Positions 12,725 through 13,706 of a stretch of DNA of 13,706 bases are shown here, piece by piece. The number at the start of each line of letters is the position of its first letter. Within the stretch, counting starts at the first letter, position 1. The translations under genes and the position numbers were made by a program. Source of the stretch: DATEGZ01 sp035279905 (GTDB lineage Bacteria; Acidobacteriota; Vicinamibacteria; Vicinamibacterales; SCN-69-37); contig DATEGZ010000167.1 of assembly GCA_035279905.1 (NCBI GenBank), positions 1 through 13,706 of the forward strand, written 5' to 3'. The notes beneath the pieces were generated by a model. It saw only the letters and a program-made list of their open reading frames with translations, made no database searches and was not told the DNA's origin.

Positions 12725-13706
12725 TCGGACGTCAGGCGCGCCGGGCGCTGGTCGCGATTTTCGTCGCGGCGATCGCCGCGGGACTCGCGGCTCAGGCGCC
12801 GCGGCCCGGCCTGCCCGAGCGGCTGTCCGACGCGGAGTTCTGGTCGCTCAGCCAGAGCTCATCGGAGGCCGGCGGGTACTTTCGCGGCGAGAACATCACG
12901 AACCTCACGTCGAACGAGCTGTGGTTCCAGTACGTGATTCCCGATCTGGTCGCGCGCACCAGGCCCGGCAACGTCTATCTGGGCGTGGGACCCGAACAGA
13001 ACTACACCTACATGGTGGCGACGCGGCCGAAGTTCGCGGTGATCTTCGACATCCGCCGCGGCAATCTCGATCTGCAGCTCATGTACAAGGCGATCTTCGA
13101 GCTGTCGAAGGACGGCGCCGCGTTTCTGTCGATGTTGTTCTCGAAGCCGGTGCCGGCGAGCGTCTCGACCAGGTCCACGGCGGCCGAGCTGTTCACGGCG
13201 TTCAGCGCGTCGCAAACGAGCCAGACGCTGTTCGAGCAGAACGTGAAAGCCATCGAACAGCATCTGACGAAGACGCATGCGCTGCCGCTGCCCTCGGATG
13301 ATCTGGCCGGCCTCGAGGCGGTGTACCAGGCGTTTTACGCGAACGGGTTTTACGTCCGATCGAATCCGACCTATGCCGACTTGATGATGGCGACCGACGC
13401 CGCCGGCATCAGCCGCAGCTATCTGGCCACCGACGAGGGGTTCCAGTTCCTGAAGGACCTCGAATCACGCAACCTCGTGGTGCCGGTGGTCGGGGACTTT
13501 GGCGGCCCGAAAGCGATCCGCGCGATTGCCACGTATCTCAAGGCGCGGGGCGCGACCGTGGGCGCGTTTTACCTGTCGAACGTGGAGCAATACCTCTATC
13601 AGGACGGCAAGTGGGACGCGTTCTGTCGCAGCGTCGCGACCTTGCCGCTCGATCCCGGCAGCACGTTCATCCGGTCTTCGAGCGGGGGCGGCGGTGGGGG
13701 CGGGCG
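12721..13706 (+). CDS. Secreted protein of unknown function, paralog D (3' end outside the window)
   Basis: The frame is open from GTG 12721, which overlaps the stop of the preceding gene as GTGA, to the right edge, giving 328 residues without a stop. The signal peptide is short (about 1-25, IFVAAIAAGLAAQAP). All family blocks are present: SDAEFWSLSQSSSEAGGYFR, YLGVGPEQNYTYM, FAVIFDIRRGNL, MYKAIFELSKDGAAF, VPVVGDFGGPKAIRAIATYL, FYLSNVEQYLYQDG and STFIRSSSGGGG. It differs from A-C by an insert in FRGENITNLTSNE, a divergent MLFSKPVP block, and a short middle region without the Gly/Ser spacer of A and C. About 30-60 residues are probably missing beyond the edge. Unlike A-C it follows the duplicated beta-repeat gene rather than the transporter fusion. 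Confidence 0.92.
   Translation, partial: MIGRQARRALVAIFVAAIAAGLAAQAPRPGLPERLSDAEFWSLSQSSSEAGGYFRGENITNLTSNELWFQYVIPDLVARTRPGNVYLGVGPEQNYTYMVATRPKFAVIFDIRRGNLDLQLMYKAIFELSKDGAAFLSMLFSKPVPASVSTRSTAAELFTAFSASQTSQTLFEQNVKAIEQHLTKTHALPLPSDDLAGLEAVYQAFYANGFYVRSNPTYADLMMATDAAGISRSYLATDEGFQFLKDLESRNLVVPVVGDFGGPKAIRAIATYLKARGATVGAFYLSNVEQYLYQDGKWDAFCRSVATLPLDPGSTFIRSSSGGGGGGG

Noticed and set aside
13681..13706. G-rich run at the right edge as a G-quadruplex
   Set aside because: The run encodes the Gly-rich loop of paralog D, like similar loops in A and C. Two of its G-tracts have only two bases, so codon composition explains it.

Overview
This is a GC-rich chromosomal segment, most likely from an Acidobacteriota bacterium, probably of the Vicinamibacteria type. 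The clearest marker is the secreted VWFA-related protein at 377-2455, which has the layout of the acidobacterial family TIGR03436. Signal-peptide proteins with Gly-, Pro- or Ala-rich loops and a lineage-style expansion of an uncharacterised secreted family fit the same assignment. It rests on protein character only, not on a marker gene.

Layout, left to right. The C-terminus of an amidase-signature enzyme (1-303) is followed by a hairpin and the VWA protein. The 315-bp gap 2456-2770 holds facing 9-bp repeat arrays around a 153-nt element that folds on paper into a perfect four-way cloverleaf. Next come a DinB-like protein, a second pair of facing short repeat arrays, a RimJ/RimL-type GNAT acetyltransferase, another 10-bp array, and an 812-residue membrane transporter/spermidine-synthase fusion. 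Close behind it, on the same strand, are three tandem paralogs (A, B, C) of a signal-peptide-bearing family that I cannot assign to a named function. Two minus-strand genes follow: a putative alpha/beta-hydrolase esterase, whose end overlaps paralog C by 7 bp, and a small YXWGXW-repeat lipoprotein. Divergent from the lipoprotein is a secreted protein made of two homologous beta-rich repeats. Its stop overlaps the GTG start of a fourth paralog (D), which runs off the right edge.

How the parts may work together. The fusion protein and paralogs A-B-C look like one operon (gaps of 27, -4 and 15 bp). The duplicated beta-repeat protein and paralog D are translationally coupled. Almost all products carry export signals or membrane segments, so the theme is envelope or periplasmic function. 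The paralogs share a glycine-rich GVGP(E/D)QN motif and a DIRRGN motif that resemble, without proving, a Rossmann or methyltransferase-like nucleotide site.

The strongest non-coding signals are the cloverleaf inverted repeat and a recurring class of intergenic arrays with 8-10 bp period and cores TGAAGG or GAACC. I saw no CRISPR array, rRNA, tRNA, transposase or complete insertion sequence.
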